Below, one piece after another: positions 9,324-18,382 of a stretch of DNA of 64,000 nt (within the stretch, counting starts at the first letter, position 1; each line of letters opens with the position of its first letter). The DNA comes from Acinetobacter haemolyticus (GTDB lineage: Bacteria; Pseudomonadota; Gammaproteobacteria; Pseudomonadales; Moraxellaceae). Below the pieces are notes generated by a model. It saw nothing but the letters and a program-made list of their open reading frames with translations. It was not told where the DNA came from and did not search any database. The position numbers were made by a program, and so were the translations under genes. The stretch covers positions 1 through 64,000 of the forward strand of contig NZ_OVCN01000001.1 of the NCBI RefSeq assembly GCF_900406815.1. Direction: 5' to 3'.

Positions 9324-9682
9324 GGGGTGTCAGGTCGTACAGCTGTTACAGTCATTTCAACTAAAACATCAGGTGCATAGAGTTTAGATTCAACACAGGT
9401 ACGTGCTGGGGGATGTCCCTCAGCAATCCATGCGTCCCACACCGCATTCATTGCTGCATAGTCTTTTTCAATATCTTTTAAGAAAATCAATACAGACAAG
9501 ATATGAGTTTTATCGGTGCCTGCTTCTGCCAATAAACGATCAATATTGTCTAAGGTTTGTTGAGTCTGTGCGCTCACATCAACGCTGGTATCATCTGCCA
9601 GTTGACCTGCTAAATGAACGAGATTTCCTGAAATTGCGACTTCGCAAAAACGTGATGTAACATGCAATCGTTGCACAGACAT
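9320..9682 (-). CDS. RidA/YjgF family protein
   Basis: This 120-residue protein matches the RidA (YjgF/YER057c) family. It has the HLAGQLADD strand, the LSVLIFLKDIEKDYAAMN segment and the PARTCVES motif whose arginine binds the carboxylate of imines in active RidA members. The family hydrolyses enamine/imine intermediates released by PLP enzymes, preventing damage in the cytosol. Many paralogues have drifted; this one belongs to the shorter subgroup in which the second helix is preceded by TQQTLDNIDRLL. It is convergent with, and overlaps by 4 bp, the DUF2726 gene, so transcription of one may affect the other. Confidence 0.88.
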   Translation of the reverse strand: MSVQRLHVTSRFCEVAISGNLVHLAGQLADDTSVDVSAQTQQTLDNIDRLLAEAGTDKTHILSVLIFLKDIEKDYAAMNAVWDAWIAEGHPPARTCVESKLYAPDVLVEMTVTAVRPDTP

Positions 9683-9759
9683 AGCGAAACTACCTAATTA
9701 AAACTGTATCAATAGGATTGTACTTGAAGCATTCTTAGCACAGTGTAATTTTGTATAAA

Positions 9760-9963
9760 TCAAGCTAAAAAAGTTTCTATTTCCATTAATTTGCGCTGTT
9801 TGAAAATTAAAATGGAGCGGGATTGGGGGCAAACAATAATATTACCAAGATTCAGAAATTGAATTTTGGCGTGTCGAAGTTGATTTAAACAGCTCGCAAT
9901 TGAACTCTGCTGGGGACATAGTTGTTTGAGTTGGCTTAAAGTTGAAGTGGTGGTGTGATACAT
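9760..9963 (-). CDS. Small protein of unknown function
   Basis: This is a short frame of 67 residues. I place the start at the ATG at 9963 because aagga lies 8 bases before it; a longer frame to 9984 lacks such a site. The product starts MYHTTTSTLSQLKQLCPQQ and has no signal peptide, membrane helix or known motif. Three cysteines are spread through it. It sits between ridA and creD on the same strand as both and is separated from creD by about 60 bp. It is plausible as a gene from its ribosome site alone; I do not recognise it. Confidence 0.5.
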   Translation of the reverse strand: MYHTTTSTLSQLKQLCPQQSSIASCLNQLRHAKIQFLNLGNIIVCPQSRSILIFKQRKLMEIETFLA

Positions 9964-10024
9964 ATTCTTATTCCTTAGCGTCATCGTTAAAAATTGAGCA
10001 AGGAACTAACCTTGCCCGATTCAC

Positions 10025-11446
10025 TTATATGTGTTGTTGTTCGGATTGATACCAATTGACATGACGGGTGATATACATGACGCATGCAATTAAAATGAAA
10101 GACAAAATTGAGCCAAATAAGAAAGTTTTTCCGCTGGATTGTAGTAATAGATACATCATGCCGTATAAAGCACTGAGCAAAACACCGAAAAGTATGGCGG
10201 CTTTTAATCCTTGAACGACAAAGTATAAATACCACGTAATCAAACCAATACATGCAACTGCCGCAATCAGATAGGCGAGGGAAAAAGCGTAATATTCACT
10301 TATAGAAAGGAGTAAAACAAAGAACACGCCTTGTGCTATAGCAACTAGAGCATACTGAACAGGGTGAATTTTAAGATTCTTCAAGACTTCAAACAGAAAG
10401 AAGCAACCAAAGGTAATAATGATCACCATAATGCCATATTTGATTGCACGATCCGTTTGAGTATAAATATTTACAGGTTCTAAAAACTGCGTCGAAATAC
10501 CAGAAATGTTGTTTGAAGATGCATTTGAAACAGCATAAGCAGCTTCTACATCACTGATCAGATTGTTTTGAATATTTAAAGCTTGGTACAAACACTGACT
10601 GTTTTCACAAGTTGAAAGACGATCTAAATTACGTTTACCTAAAGCAATATTTTTCCAGTCCGCTTCAAAAAATTGTTTTTTGCTGAGTTTCTTAAACGGT
10701 AAACTTTGACCATCGTATTTCACATCACCCCAATTACCTGTAGCTTGATAAGTCATTTCGTAACTGGTTGGGATAAAGGCAAATTCGCTTAAACCTTCTA
10801 GATCAAATTGCAGGCTAAAGCTAAAACCTTGTTGCAGTTTTTGGATCAGTTCAGGATATTGCTTGCTGGTGATATGTAGTAGATCAAAGCTGTGTTGCCC
10901 TTGGCTTTGTTCAGAAAAGTCAAATTTATAATTTTTTCCATCAATATTAATTTTTGGTTTGGCATTCAGACCGCGAGCATCTTGGATAGGAAAAATGATT
11001 TCAGCTTGATCCCAAAGATAGTTGCGTTGCGATTCAATCGTGGCGCCTTTAAATATACCTTTACCTATCATGTGATTTTGATAGCTAATTGCTTTATACA
11101 TACTGCGTTTGTAGGTGCTATCAGAAACTTTAAATTGAGCTGTCCAATCTGTAGTTTCTGCGCCTATGGTGACAAATAATGTTTGGGTACAATCGTAAGT
11201 TTTCTTTTGCTCATCGGTGCATGTGGTTTGAACTTGATAAGGAAGTTTTAAATACGGTGCAATGACTTGTTGTGGGCGAATTTGTTCTTTTGCAATGTCT
11301 TGAATCACTTGTTGTTGATAGCTTTGGCGTTCATCTACCAAGTTGGAGATAAAAAAGAGACCAATATAAAAAATCAAAATAAGGAACAAAATCGCTCCTA
11401 TTTTCAGATTAATAAAGTTTCTGCGCATGGTGGATTCCATTGTCAT
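10025..11446 (-). CDS. creD: Inner-membrane protein CreD
   Basis: This 473-residue protein has one N-terminal membrane helix (about 13-33), a large periplasmic domain (about 35-330), and a cluster of about five helices at the C-terminus (about 340-465), the layout of E. coli CreD. CreD is the main target of the CreBC two-component system and supports envelope integrity; in Pseudomonas and Aeromonas it is induced when penicillin-binding proteins are impaired. It follows creC by 57 bp. The start could be the ATG at 11446 or, with a better-placed GGA, the ATG at 11428. A CreB-tag-like repeat lies 62-77 bp upstream, inside the end of creC. Confidence 0.9.
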   Translation of the reverse strand: MTMESTMRRNFINLKIGAILFLILIFYIGLFFISNLVDERQSYQQQVIQDIAKEQIRPQQVIAPYLKLPYQVQTTCTDEQKKTYDCTQTLFVTIGAETTDWTAQFKVSDSTYKRSMYKAISYQNHMIGKGIFKGATIESQRNYLWDQAEIIFPIQDARGLNAKPKINIDGKNYKFDFSEQSQGQHSFDLLHITSKQYPELIQKLQQGFSFSLQFDLEGLSEFAFIPTSYEMTYQATGNWGDVKYDGQSLPFKKLSKKQFFEADWKNIALGKRNLDRLSTCENSQCLYQALNIQNNLISDVEAAYAVSNASSNNISGISTQFLEPVNIYTQTDRAIKYGIMVIIITFGCFFLFEVLKNLKIHPVQYALVAIAQGVFFVLLLSISEYYAFSLAYLIAAVACIGLITWYLYFVVQGLKAAILFGVLLSALYGMMYLLLQSSGKTFLFGSILSFILIACVMYITRHVNWYQSEQQHI

Positions 11447-11503
11447 GGTGATATGAGCAGTATCTCGAATCCATATGCGTTCTAAATGAGTTGCAATTGA
11501 AGC

Positions 11504-12970
11504 TTATGTGAAGTTTCGATGAAGTATAATTTTTACTAGTACCCCTGATTTATGCCGCTCTAAAAAATCTAAATAATTTTCAGGAATATTTTGAATGGTG
11601 ACATGACCTTGATGCTGTTGGATAATCTGCTGCACAATACTCAGACCAATACCCGTACTTCGTTGCTGATTATGCGGACGAGGTAATGAAAAATAGGTTT
11701 CAAAGACACGATTTAAAGCGTATTCGGGAATGGTTTCTCCCTCATTGAATAACAGGATTTCAATGCCATCAGTGATGTTATTTTCCTTTAATTGAATGGC
11801 GAGAAGACCTTGTTCTGAGCAAAAGTCTCTCGCATTATCTAAGATATTATTGATTGCTTGTTTAAGCCAAAAGGGATCAGCATAGATTGCACAATCTTCA
11901 GGAAGATTAAGCTCTATTTCGATCTGTTTAATTTTGAGAGCACTATATTGTTGTATCAAGCAATCTCGAATCAATTTTGCTAAATCAATATTTTGAAACT
12001 CTAAAACATGCTGATTTTTCTCTAAACGTGTCAGCAACAACATGCGTTCAATCAAAGATTGCAAGCGATGACTTTGCTCAACAATATGCGCTGCAAATTG
12101 TTGTTGATCTTCTAAGGGCAGATCATCTTGTAACAGCTCTGCACTGGCTTGAATCGCCGTAAGTGGGCTTTTTAACTCATGGGTTAGCGTATTGACATAG
12201 TTTTCAACATAAGCACGGTCTTCCAACTTTTCCCGCATCTCACTCAGGGCTTGGGTCACTTGATTTAGTTCTTTGGCTGAATAGAAAAACGGTGCTTGAT
12301 TCACAGGCGCGAGTGCCTGGGCATAGCGTCGCACTCGGTCTATACTATGTTTAAGCCAATAAGCCACTATGCTGGCAAGTAATAAGCTGAGTGCCGCAAT
12401 CCATAAGGCTTGATGAATGAGTTGACGTTCTGCGCGTGCGATATACGGTTGTACGGATTGATTCGGTTTGCCGATACTGACTACACCTATTAATTCTTGT
12501 TTGTAGATAATTGGTGCAGCAATATGCATCACACTGCTATTTCGGTCATAAGGGTTGGTTGCCGTAGAACGTGCCCCATATTTACCGCGTAAGGTAAGAT
12601 AAACATCATTCCATTTGGAATAATCTTGCCCAACGGCTTGACCTTCGGAGTCATAGATCACAATACCATGCTGATCTGTAATATACAGTTGTTGGTTAAT
12701 TTCATCTTTCTGATGCTGCCAAATAGTGGCATTGAGTTGGCGAGATAATGCAGCTTGAATTTTCTGGTCAAATTCAGGTGTACTGACTTTTTGTTGTGCC
12801 ACATCTTCCGCAACCAGTTGGGCAATGATATTGGCATTTTCAGCGAGTGTATCTTCAACCACTTGGCGGACATTTGGTTTGACCTGTTGATTTAATGTAT
12901 AAGCAATAAAGCTTAGGCTTAGCACGACCACCAAGCTAAAGAAAAACCAAATGCGGATAAAGATGGACAT
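11504..12970 (-). CDS. creC: Two-component sensor histidine kinase CreC
   Basis: This 488-residue sensor has a first membrane helix at about 7-26, a periplasmic sensor region, a second helix at about 188-206, a HAMP-like linker, the H-box LTHELKSPLTAIQ with phospho-acceptor His264, and a HATPase_c domain (N-box NILDNARD, G-box GIGLSIVQQI). It should phosphorylate CreB. It follows creB by 3 bp, so the two are co-transcribed and probably translationally coupled. The last codons contain the CreB-tag-like repeat that would serve creD. Confidence 0.93.
   Translation of the reverse strand: MSIFIRIWFFFSLVVVLSLSFIAYTLNQQVKPNVRQVVEDTLAENANIIAQLVAEDVAQQKVSTPEFDQKIQAALSRQLNATIWQHQKDEINQQLYITDQHGIVIYDSEGQAVGQDYSKWNDVYLTLRGKYGARSTATNPYDRNSSVMHIAAPIIYKQELIGVVSIGKPNQSVQPYIARAERQLIHQALWIAALSLLLASIVAYWLKHSIDRVRRYAQALAPVNQAPFFYSAKELNQVTQALSEMREKLEDRAYVENYVNTLTHELKSPLTAIQASAELLQDDLPLEDQQQFAAHIVEQSHRLQSLIERMLLLTRLEKNQHVLEFQNIDLAKLIRDCLIQQYSALKIKQIEIELNLPEDCAIYADPFWLKQAINNILDNARDFCSEQGLLAIQLKENNITDGIEILLFNEGETIPEYALNRVFETYFSLPRPHNQQRSTGIGLSIVQQIIQQHQGHVTIQNIPENYLDFLERHKSGVLVKIILHRNFT
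11508..11523 (-). promoter_or_regulatory. Probable CreB-binding tag upstream of creD
   Basis: Read on the minus strand, the sequence is TTCAT, six bases, TTCAC, against the E. coli cre-tag TTCAC-N6-TTCAC, nine of ten positions. It ends 62 bp before the creD start and lies within the last codons of creC. Its position is right for CreB activation of creD; binding is inferred from the motif only. Confidence 0.55.
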
Positions 12971-12973
12971 TGA

Positions 12974-13693
12974 TTAACCCAACTTTACCAAACTATACCC
13001 AAACCCTCGATGTGTCCGAATAGGATCATCAGGGGTAATTTGTTTGAGTTTTTGCCTTAAACTTTTGATATGAGTATCGACTGTGCGTTCTAAGCTATGC
13101 TCCGGATGTTCCCAAATATGATCCATTAGTTGTTGACGGCTAAACACTTGTTCAGGATGCTGAATCAATAAAAATAACAACCGATATTCATAACGTGTTA
13201 GTTGCAGTATTTGCCCATGATATTGAATCTGTAGTGACTGTGGATTGCACGTCCACGTCGCAGGTTGTAGAGTTATTTTTGCTTGGGTGATTGATGGTTG
13301 TGATGAGATATTTTGTGCCTGTATTTCCATTCTGCGCCAAACCGCTTTGATTCGTGCCACAATTTCCCGTGCACTAAATGGTTTTGTGCAATAATCATCT
13401 GCGCCAATTTCTAAACCAACAACACGATCAATTTCGTCATCACGTGCGGTGAGGAATAATAAAGGTGTTTGATATTTTTGGCGTAGCTGTTTGCAGACTT
13501 CAAAACCATTCAGATCAGGTAATCCAACATCTAAAATAATAAAATCAAAAGTTTGTTCTGAAAGATATTGTAGTGCTTGAGCACCTGTATTTGCCCAACT
13601 AACACTCCAGCCTTCGCGTTCAAGTGCATAACGTAGAGGAAGAATAATCGCTGCTTCATCTTCAACGCATAGAATTTGTTTTTGATTCATCAT
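12974..13693 (-). CDS. creB: Two-component response regulator CreB
   Basis: This 239-residue OmpR/PhoB-type regulator has a receiver domain (1-120) with acidic pocket E11-D12 and phospho-acceptor Asp55 in IILDVGLPD, the conserved lysine in CTKPFSAREI, and a C-terminal winged helix (about 140-235) with the typical LTRYEYRLLFLL and RTVDTHIKSLRQKL segments. With CreC and CreD downstream it forms the order creB-creC-creD. The first two codons are both ATG, so the start may be 13693 or 13690. Confidence 0.93.
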   Translation of the reverse strand: MMNQKQILCVEDEAAIILPLRYALEREGWSVSWANTGAQALQYLSEQTFDFIILDVGLPDLNGFEVCKQLRQKYQTPLLFLTARDDEIDRVVGLEIGADDYCTKPFSAREIVARIKAVWRRMEIQAQNISSQPSITQAKITLQPATWTCNPQSLQIQYHGQILQLTRYEYRLLFLLIQHPEQVFSRQQLMDHIWEHPEHSLERTVDTHIKSLRQKLKQITPDDPIRTHRGFGYSLVKLG

Positions 13694-13789
13694 GATTAAC
13701 TAATCAATATTTTCTAATTTTATTGAGTTAGTTTAGCGGAAGATGTGGTAGAGAAAAGTAGTAATACTCATTTTTATAATTCTTTAATG

Positions 13790-13989
13790 AAAAAAGGACA
13801 CTTGAAGTGCCCTGTAATATTCGGATTTGATCGTCACGCCAACCACAGGAGCAGATGCTAAAAGCGAGGATTTCTTTAGCAAAGCGAATAACATGGATAA
13901 TGTTACTGCGTTGCTTAGAGTACTGAAAACTGCATAAAAAGCAAACATAAATTTGAACCAAAATCGTCCTGTTGTGTAAAAAAACAACA
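13790..13989 (-). other. dinB 3' untranslated region or small RNA ending at a terminator
   Basis: After the dinB stop there are about 200 nt with no convincing gene before an intrinsic terminator (arms 13796-13802 and 13806-13812, one mismatch, then six T on the minus strand). A 70-codon frame crosses this stretch but runs through the terminator stem and ends in its T run, which argues against coding. The segment could be a long 3' UTR or an independent or 3'-derived small RNA. The rest, up to creB at 13693, is AT-rich and probably holds the creB promoter. Confidence 0.4.
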
Positions 13990-15057
13990 TTACCATAGGG
14001 AAAGTTGTGATTCTTGTTGTAGAGCTTGCAGTTGATAAACGCCAACACCAACGAGACGAAACTGAAAGTCTGGATCGATATGCATTTCATTGAGTAGTTG
14101 TAAAACCACTTGTTCTAAATCTTGTTGCGAGCGAAGCGGTAGTTTAAAACTTTTACTATGCTGTAGTGTTTGAAAGTTTTTCAGTTTCAGTTTGACGTTA
14201 ACTCCGCGAGCAGTCAGTTTTTTTCTTTCTAAACTACGCCATACTTGTTCGGTTAAAGGTAGCCAAGAATGACTACATTGATTAAGCGTGTAATCATCAT
14301 CAAAGGTCGTCTCTTTGGAAATTTGCTGTCGTTCACGTTCGGCTTTAACAGGACGATGATCAATACCCTGTGCGTATAAATACAGTTGTTTACCATATTT
14401 CCCGAAATGATGAATGAGTACATTTTCTTCTATTTGATGTAGGTCACCTAAGGTATGCAAATTTAATTGATTTAATTTTTCATGTGTGACTTTGCCCACC
14501 CCTGGAATTTTGTTGAGTGCCAAGTCTTGGATGAAATGTTGCACTTGTTGGGGTTTAATCACAAATAAACCATTCGGTTTGTTCCAGTCGGATGCGATCT
14601 TAGCCAAAAACTTATTCGGTGCAACCCCAGCTGAAGCAGTCAGTCCTGTTGCTGCAAAAATATCTGCACGAATTTGTGTCGCGACCTCAGTTGCACTGGG
14701 TATATTCTTTAGATTTTCTGTTACATCCAGATAGGCTTCATCTAAAGACAGGGGTTCGATGATCGGCGTATATTGCTGAAAAATTTGATGAATTTGCGCT
14801 GAAACCTCTCGGTATTTTTCGAAGTTTGGTTCAATCACAATCACGTGTGGGCATAATTTTTTGGCTTGTCCCATCGACATCGCTGAGCGTAAGCCAAACA
14901 TACGGGCAGGATATGAGGCTGCGGCAACGACTGCGCGTGGATGATGCGATGAAATGACTACAGGCAGATCTTTAAGTTCAGGGCGTTCACGCAGCTCCAC
15001 TGATGCAAAAAACGCATCCATGTCGATGTGAATGATTTTGCGTATTTCATTTGCCAT
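13990..15057 (-). CDS. dinB: DNA polymerase IV
   Basis: This is a Y-family translesion polymerase. I place the start at the ATG at 15057 (355 residues, beginning [21 protein letters not shown]), the normal N-terminus; the frame extends 20 codons further into the upstream gene. Visible parts are the catalytic acidic motif [10 protein letters not shown], the [10 protein letters not shown] motif with its two acidic residues near 105, the helix-hairpin-helix in the thumb (IPGVGKVT) and the little-finger domain to the end. The ATG lies within the last codons of the GH25 gene (11-nt overlap), implying coupled translation. I see no LexA-type box, as expected for this genus, which lacks a classical LexA. 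Confidence 0.94.
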   Translation of the reverse strand: MANEIRKIIHIDMDAFFASVELRERPELKDLPVVISSHHPRAVVAAASYPARMFGLRSAMSMGQAKKLCPHVIVIEPNFEKYREVSAQIHQIFQQYTPIIEPLSLDEAYLDVTENLKNIPSATEVATQIRADIFAATGLTASAGVAPNKFLAKIASDWNKPNGLFVIKPQQVQHFIQDLALNKIPGVGKVTHEKLNQLNLHTLGDLHQIEENVLIHHFGKYGKQLYLYAQGIDHRPVKAERERQQISKETTFDDDYTLNQCSHSWLPLTEQVWRSLERKKLTARGVNVKLKLKNFQTLQHSKSFKLPLRSQQDLEQVVLQLLNEMHIDPDFQFRLVGVGVYQLQALQQESQLSLW

Positions 15058-15808
15058 CTTGAATGCCTTGTTGCTCAAGAAAAATCCGCCACTGGCGTGG
15101 TGACTCGGCATAAACATTCAAGTCGACTGCTTTAGGAATACCGTCAATTTTTCCAGTTTGACTGTGTTGCCAAAACAGCCATTTACGACCGTCTTTTAAT
15201 TCGGGCTTAGCCTCGTAATCACGTACCCATAACGGTGTGTCATTAAAGCTGCCCATCAATACGATATGATAAAAACGCTTCGAAATATAGAATATCGGCT
15301 GTTTGCCATAATGTTGATGCAATTGATCATGCATGATCTGAATTTCTTTGAGTAGCTGCTCTTTGGTATAGGTATTAATACAGTTGCTGTCATATTCCAA
15401 ATCAATCACAGGGGGGAGTGCATTTGCTTTGTTTGGGACAGTCGCAATAAAATTTTCTGCTTGTACCTTGCCATCACGACATAAACGATAGAAATGATAT
15501 GCACCAACGTGAAAGCCTTGCTCCCGTGCTTTAAGCCAGTTGTCCTGAAATTTTCGATCTTTAAAATCACCGCCTTCAGTTGCTTTTATATACACAAATT
15601 GATATGTCAGCGGAGAGATCTTTTTCCAGTTAATTTCACCTTGATGATGAGATACATCAAAACCACGAATGGCATAGTCTTGCGCTGAAGCTTTTTGCTG
15701 ATAGAACAAACCGAAATAGCTCAGCATACCCAATACGACAGCTAAAGTAATACTGACATAAGTTGGATAATATTGAGCATATGGATGTTTCGTTGCTTTC
15801 TTTGCCAT
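15047..15808 (-). CDS. Glycoside hydrolase family 25 (lysozyme-like) membrane-anchored protein
   Basis: This 253-residue protein has a short basic N-terminus, one membrane helix (about 17-36) and a GH25 domain. [13 protein letters not shown] carries the first catalytic-site Asp near residue 51, and VIDLEYD near 136 carries the Asp-x-Glu pair expected of the active site; FWQHS near 213 closes the barrel. GH25 enzymes cut the beta-1,4 bond of peptidoglycan. The domain faces the periplasm if the helix is an uncleaved anchor. It overlaps dinB by 11 nt and follows an unknown membrane protein by 11 nt, so the three form one unit. Confidence 0.88.
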   Translation of the reverse strand: MAKKATKHPYAQYYPTYVSITLAVVLGMLSYFGLFYQQKASAQDYAIRGFDVSHHQGEINWKKISPLTYQFVYIKATEGGDFKDRKFQDNWLKAREQGFHVGAYHFYRLCRDGKVQAENFIATVPNKANALPPVIDLEYDSNCINTYTKEQLLKEIQIMHDQLHQHYGKQPIFYISKRFYHIVLMGSFNDTPLWVRDYEAKPELKDGRKWLFWQHSQTGKIDGIPKAVDLNVYAESPRQWRIFLEQQGIQDGK

Positions 15809-15819
15809 GTCGTCAGAAG

Positions 15820-16788
15820 TTATGCAAGGTCTAATTGAGAGTCGGATTTACAATACTGATCATGAATCGATTGTACTCGTTTTGCTTTGGGATGAGTCAT
15901 TTGACTACCAAATTGTGCCACAAATCTGCACGATGCATAATTTTTAGATTGTCGCTCGTACTCACGAATCCAACTTTCTCTGAGTGCCATGCGCTCCTTG
16001 GGTATAGGCCAGATACCTTGCCTTAAACGTTCTATACCTATTCGCCATGGTTTAGGGCTTACTCGGGCGCGGAAGCAATTTTGATTTTTGCACATCAGGT
16101 CATAATTGGGATCGGCATAAATTGTTTTAAAAAACGATTGAACCTGCTCACCTCGAGGTTCAAAGATTTGATGCATAACCAAAATCCGATAACCATTAGG
16201 CGTGCGATAAACACGCAAATGCCATGTGGGGTAATTTGTTGAGAATATTCTAATTTTCTCTAAAGCTTGTTGTTCAGGTGTGCCTTTGAGTTTTTGTTGG
16301 AGCTTAAATATCCATTTTGTAATCGTGCTCGCAAGTAAAAGTGAAAAGACTAATCCAATACCAAATATGAACCAAGAAGAAAAATAGACTGCGCCTAAAC
16401 TGCTGCAAGCCAGCAATACAAAGAAAACGATTAGATACAAGTTGGAATGAGGCTGAGTAATAAAATCAATATCAGCAAATAATACATCAGGTGTGTTTAG
16501 ACATAAGACACCATAGCTGTTACGCGTAATAATCACATCATCGTACTGGGTGATAATTTCCTCTCGAATAGGTAAGCCTTCTGCGCCGTTATAAGCGACT
16601 TTATGGTCAATACGTCGAATCTTTTTATTGATTTTAAGTTGTTCGAGCGCCTCTTGAACACGTTGCTCGGCATGGTGCTGAGCAGTTTCTAGACTTTCAT
16701 CAGACCAACCAAAGCGTTTAATCGTATATTGGCGACCTTCAAATTTAATTGTTGTTTTAGCTTCGGCCCAATATTTGGGAATAATCAT
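15820..16788 (-). CDS. Conserved membrane protein of unknown function
   Basis: I do not recognise a named family. The 322-residue product has a soluble N-terminal part (1-115), two closely spaced membrane helices (about 117-160) and a C-terminal soluble part of about 150 residues. That part contains WHLRVYRTPNGYRILVMH, a pair CKNQNC near 235-240 and a basic ARVSPKPWRIG segment. The RTPNGYRI and RARVSPKPWR patterns suggest a conserved fold. It has its own ribosome site (aaggaa) before the ATG. It is the first gene of a unit with the GH25 and dinB genes. Confidence 0.75.
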   Translation of the reverse strand: MIIPKYWAEAKTTIKFEGRQYTIKRFGWSDESLETAQHHAEQRVQEALEQLKINKKIRRIDHKVAYNGAEGLPIREEIITQYDDVIITRNSYGVLCLNTPDVLFADIDFITQPHSNLYLIVFFVLLACSSLGAVYFSSWFIFGIGLVFSLLLASTITKWIFKLQQKLKGTPEQQALEKIRIFSTNYPTWHLRVYRTPNGYRILVMHQIFEPRGEQVQSFFKTIYADPNYDLMCKNQNCFRARVSPKPWRIGIERLRQGIWPIPKERMALRESWIREYERQSKNYASCRFVAQFGSQMTHPKAKRVQSIHDQYCKSDSQLDLA

Positions 16789-16829
16789 TTAAATTTCCTT
16801 TTTTATTAATTAAATTTGTTGTTTTACAC

Positions 16830-18218
16830 TTAGTCAGCAACTTCTTTAGGAATTTGCCAAAATACCATCGCAGTAATGATATTAATACAACCTAAGGCAA
16901 TGAGGGCTGCATGAAAAGCACTGGTCACAGAGGCAGTTGGATAATGCTGACCAAAGAGGTTGATCAATGTTCCAGCCAGAGCGACCCCGATACTCATCGA
17001 CAGCATCATAATCATGGACAAGAAACTATTGCCACTACTAGCATCATGCTGCGGTAAATCTTTTAAAGTCAGCGTATTCATGCCGACAAATTGTAAAGAG
17101 TTGAGCGTCCCAAAGATAAAGAAATGCAACACTTTTAGCCACAACGGTGTGTCCGTAGTCATCAGTGAAAAACTGGCGATACATAAACCCACTAATACGG
17201 TATTGGTCAGTAGAAACCGACGATAACCGACACGTTGAATAATCGGACGAATAATCGGTTTGGAAAATAAGGATCCTAGTACCAAAGGAATCATCATTAA
17301 ACCTGTGATAAAGGGTTCAAAACCAAAGGCGACTTGTAGCATCAGGGGCAAAATAAAGGGAATTGCATTGCTTCCTAAACGCGCAAAGAAATTGCCTAAA
17401 ATGCCGATTGAAAAAATTTTGTAGCGGAACAATCGTCCATGAAATAAGGCATTCTGATGGTTATGTGCATGATACGCATAGCCAAGCGTTGCTAAAGATC
17501 CGATTACCAGTAGACTGATGCTGATCCAGCCAGAATATTGTGGCGCAGCGATATTTTCAATCCCAAGCGACAGACCCACCATAGCAATCATCAATAAGAT
17601 AAATCCACCGAGATCAAAGGATTTGACGGTTGGTTCTTTTTGATTTGGCATGACTTTAAGCGCCATGATTACCCCAAGCACACCCATGGGGAGGTTAATC
17701 AGGAAAATCCAGTGCCACGTGGCAACTTCGACTAACCATCCACCCAAAGTCGGCCCCATCAAAGGACCTATGAGACCAGCCAGACTCATTAAACTCATTG
17801 CTGAAAGAAATTGGCTACGTGGAATAATTTTAAGTAAAGCCAAGCGTCCAACGGGCATCAATAATGCGCCGCCCATCCCTTGAATAACACGACAAATCAA
17901 GAGTTGATTTAAGGTCTGAGACAGACCACAACCGAGTGATGCCAGACTAAAAATCACCATAGCAGCAAGATAAGTATTGCGGATACCAAAGCGGTCTGCC
18001 AACCAACCACTTAATGGGATAAAAGCAGCAACTGATAGGACGTAGGCAACAATTACCCCATGCATTTGTAATGGATTTTCATTGAGCTGAATTGCCATCA
18101 CAGGAATCGCCGTATTGACAATCGTGGTATCCAAGGCCTGCATAAAAAAGCCGATAGAAACCAATAGCACCAATAAACGAAATTCAGGCTGTACGGCTTG
18201 ATGAGTGGTTGTTGTCAT
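16830..18218 (-). CDS. DHA2-family multidrug efflux transporter, MdtD-like
   Basis: This 462-residue major-facilitator protein has about fourteen membrane helices. Family signs are the D1 motif QALDTTIVNTAIP in helix 1 (about 28-40), motif A variant GWLADRFGIRN after helix 2, and the motif-C-like GPLMGPTLGGWL in helix 5. The pattern GGALLMPVGRLALLK is that of MdtD (YegB) proteins. Likely role: proton-coupled export of drugs or metabolites (enterobacterial MdtD has been linked to iron-citrate export); substrate unresolved. It is divergent from the PhoB-box-preceded lipoprotein gene, and the intergenic region could serve both. Confidence 0.87.
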   Translation of the reverse strand: MTTTTHQAVQPEFRLLVLLVSIGFFMQALDTTIVNTAIPVMAIQLNENPLQMHGVIVAYVLSVAAFIPLSGWLADRFGIRNTYLAAMVIFSLASLGCGLSQTLNQLLICRVIQGMGGALLMPVGRLALLKIIPRSQFLSAMSLMSLAGLIGPLMGPTLGGWLVEVATWHWIFLINLPMGVLGVIMALKVMPNQKEPTVKSFDLGGFILLMIAMVGLSLGIENIAAPQYSGWISISLLVIGSLATLGYAYHAHNHQNALFHGRLFRYKIFSIGILGNFFARLGSNAIPFILPLMLQVAFGFEPFITGLMMIPLVLGSLFSKPIIRPIIQRVGYRRFLLTNTVLVGLCIASFSLMTTDTPLWLKVLHFFIFGTLNSLQFVGMNTLTLKDLPQHDASSGNSFLSMIMMLSMSIGVALAGTLINLFGQHYPTASVTSAFHAALIALGCINIITAMVFWQIPKEVAD

Positions 18219-18282
18219 GAGTGGTGACGTATGAAATATCAGCTTTAGTTTAATAGAATTGTATTTGAAATAAAGCCCAAAA

Positions 18283-18326
18283 TTGTCAAAGACTCGTCAT
18301 CGAACTGACATGAAAATGTCATCGTA
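18283..18326 (+). promoter_or_regulatory. Probable PhoB operator of four phased 11-bp repeats
   Basis: Four heptamers resembling the Pho-box unit CTGTCAT occur at exact 11-bp spacing: TTGTCAA (18283-18289), TCGTCAT (18294-18300), CTGACAT (18305-18311) and ATGTCAT (18316-18322). The last two match six of seven positions, the first two five of seven. Each is followed by a four-base AT/purine-rich spacer as in PhoB sites. A -10-like TAGATT is at 18344-18349, about 34 bp before the lipoprotein start. It lies in a divergent region, so it could also affect the MdtD-like gene. Confidence 0.6.
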
Positions 18327-18382
18327 TTTGCACCTCAAATGACTAGATTAGCTCTACAAAATAAAATCTATGGAATTTGATC

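Noticed and set aside
13784..13996. 70-codon minus-strand frame after dinB
   Set aside because: It passes through the terminator stem at 13796-13812 and stops in the T run; better explained as a UTR or small RNA.
13728..14090. 120-codon minus-strand frame overlapping the end of dinB
   Set aside because: Its first third is dinB in another frame and the rest crosses the intrinsic terminator and AT-rich spacer.
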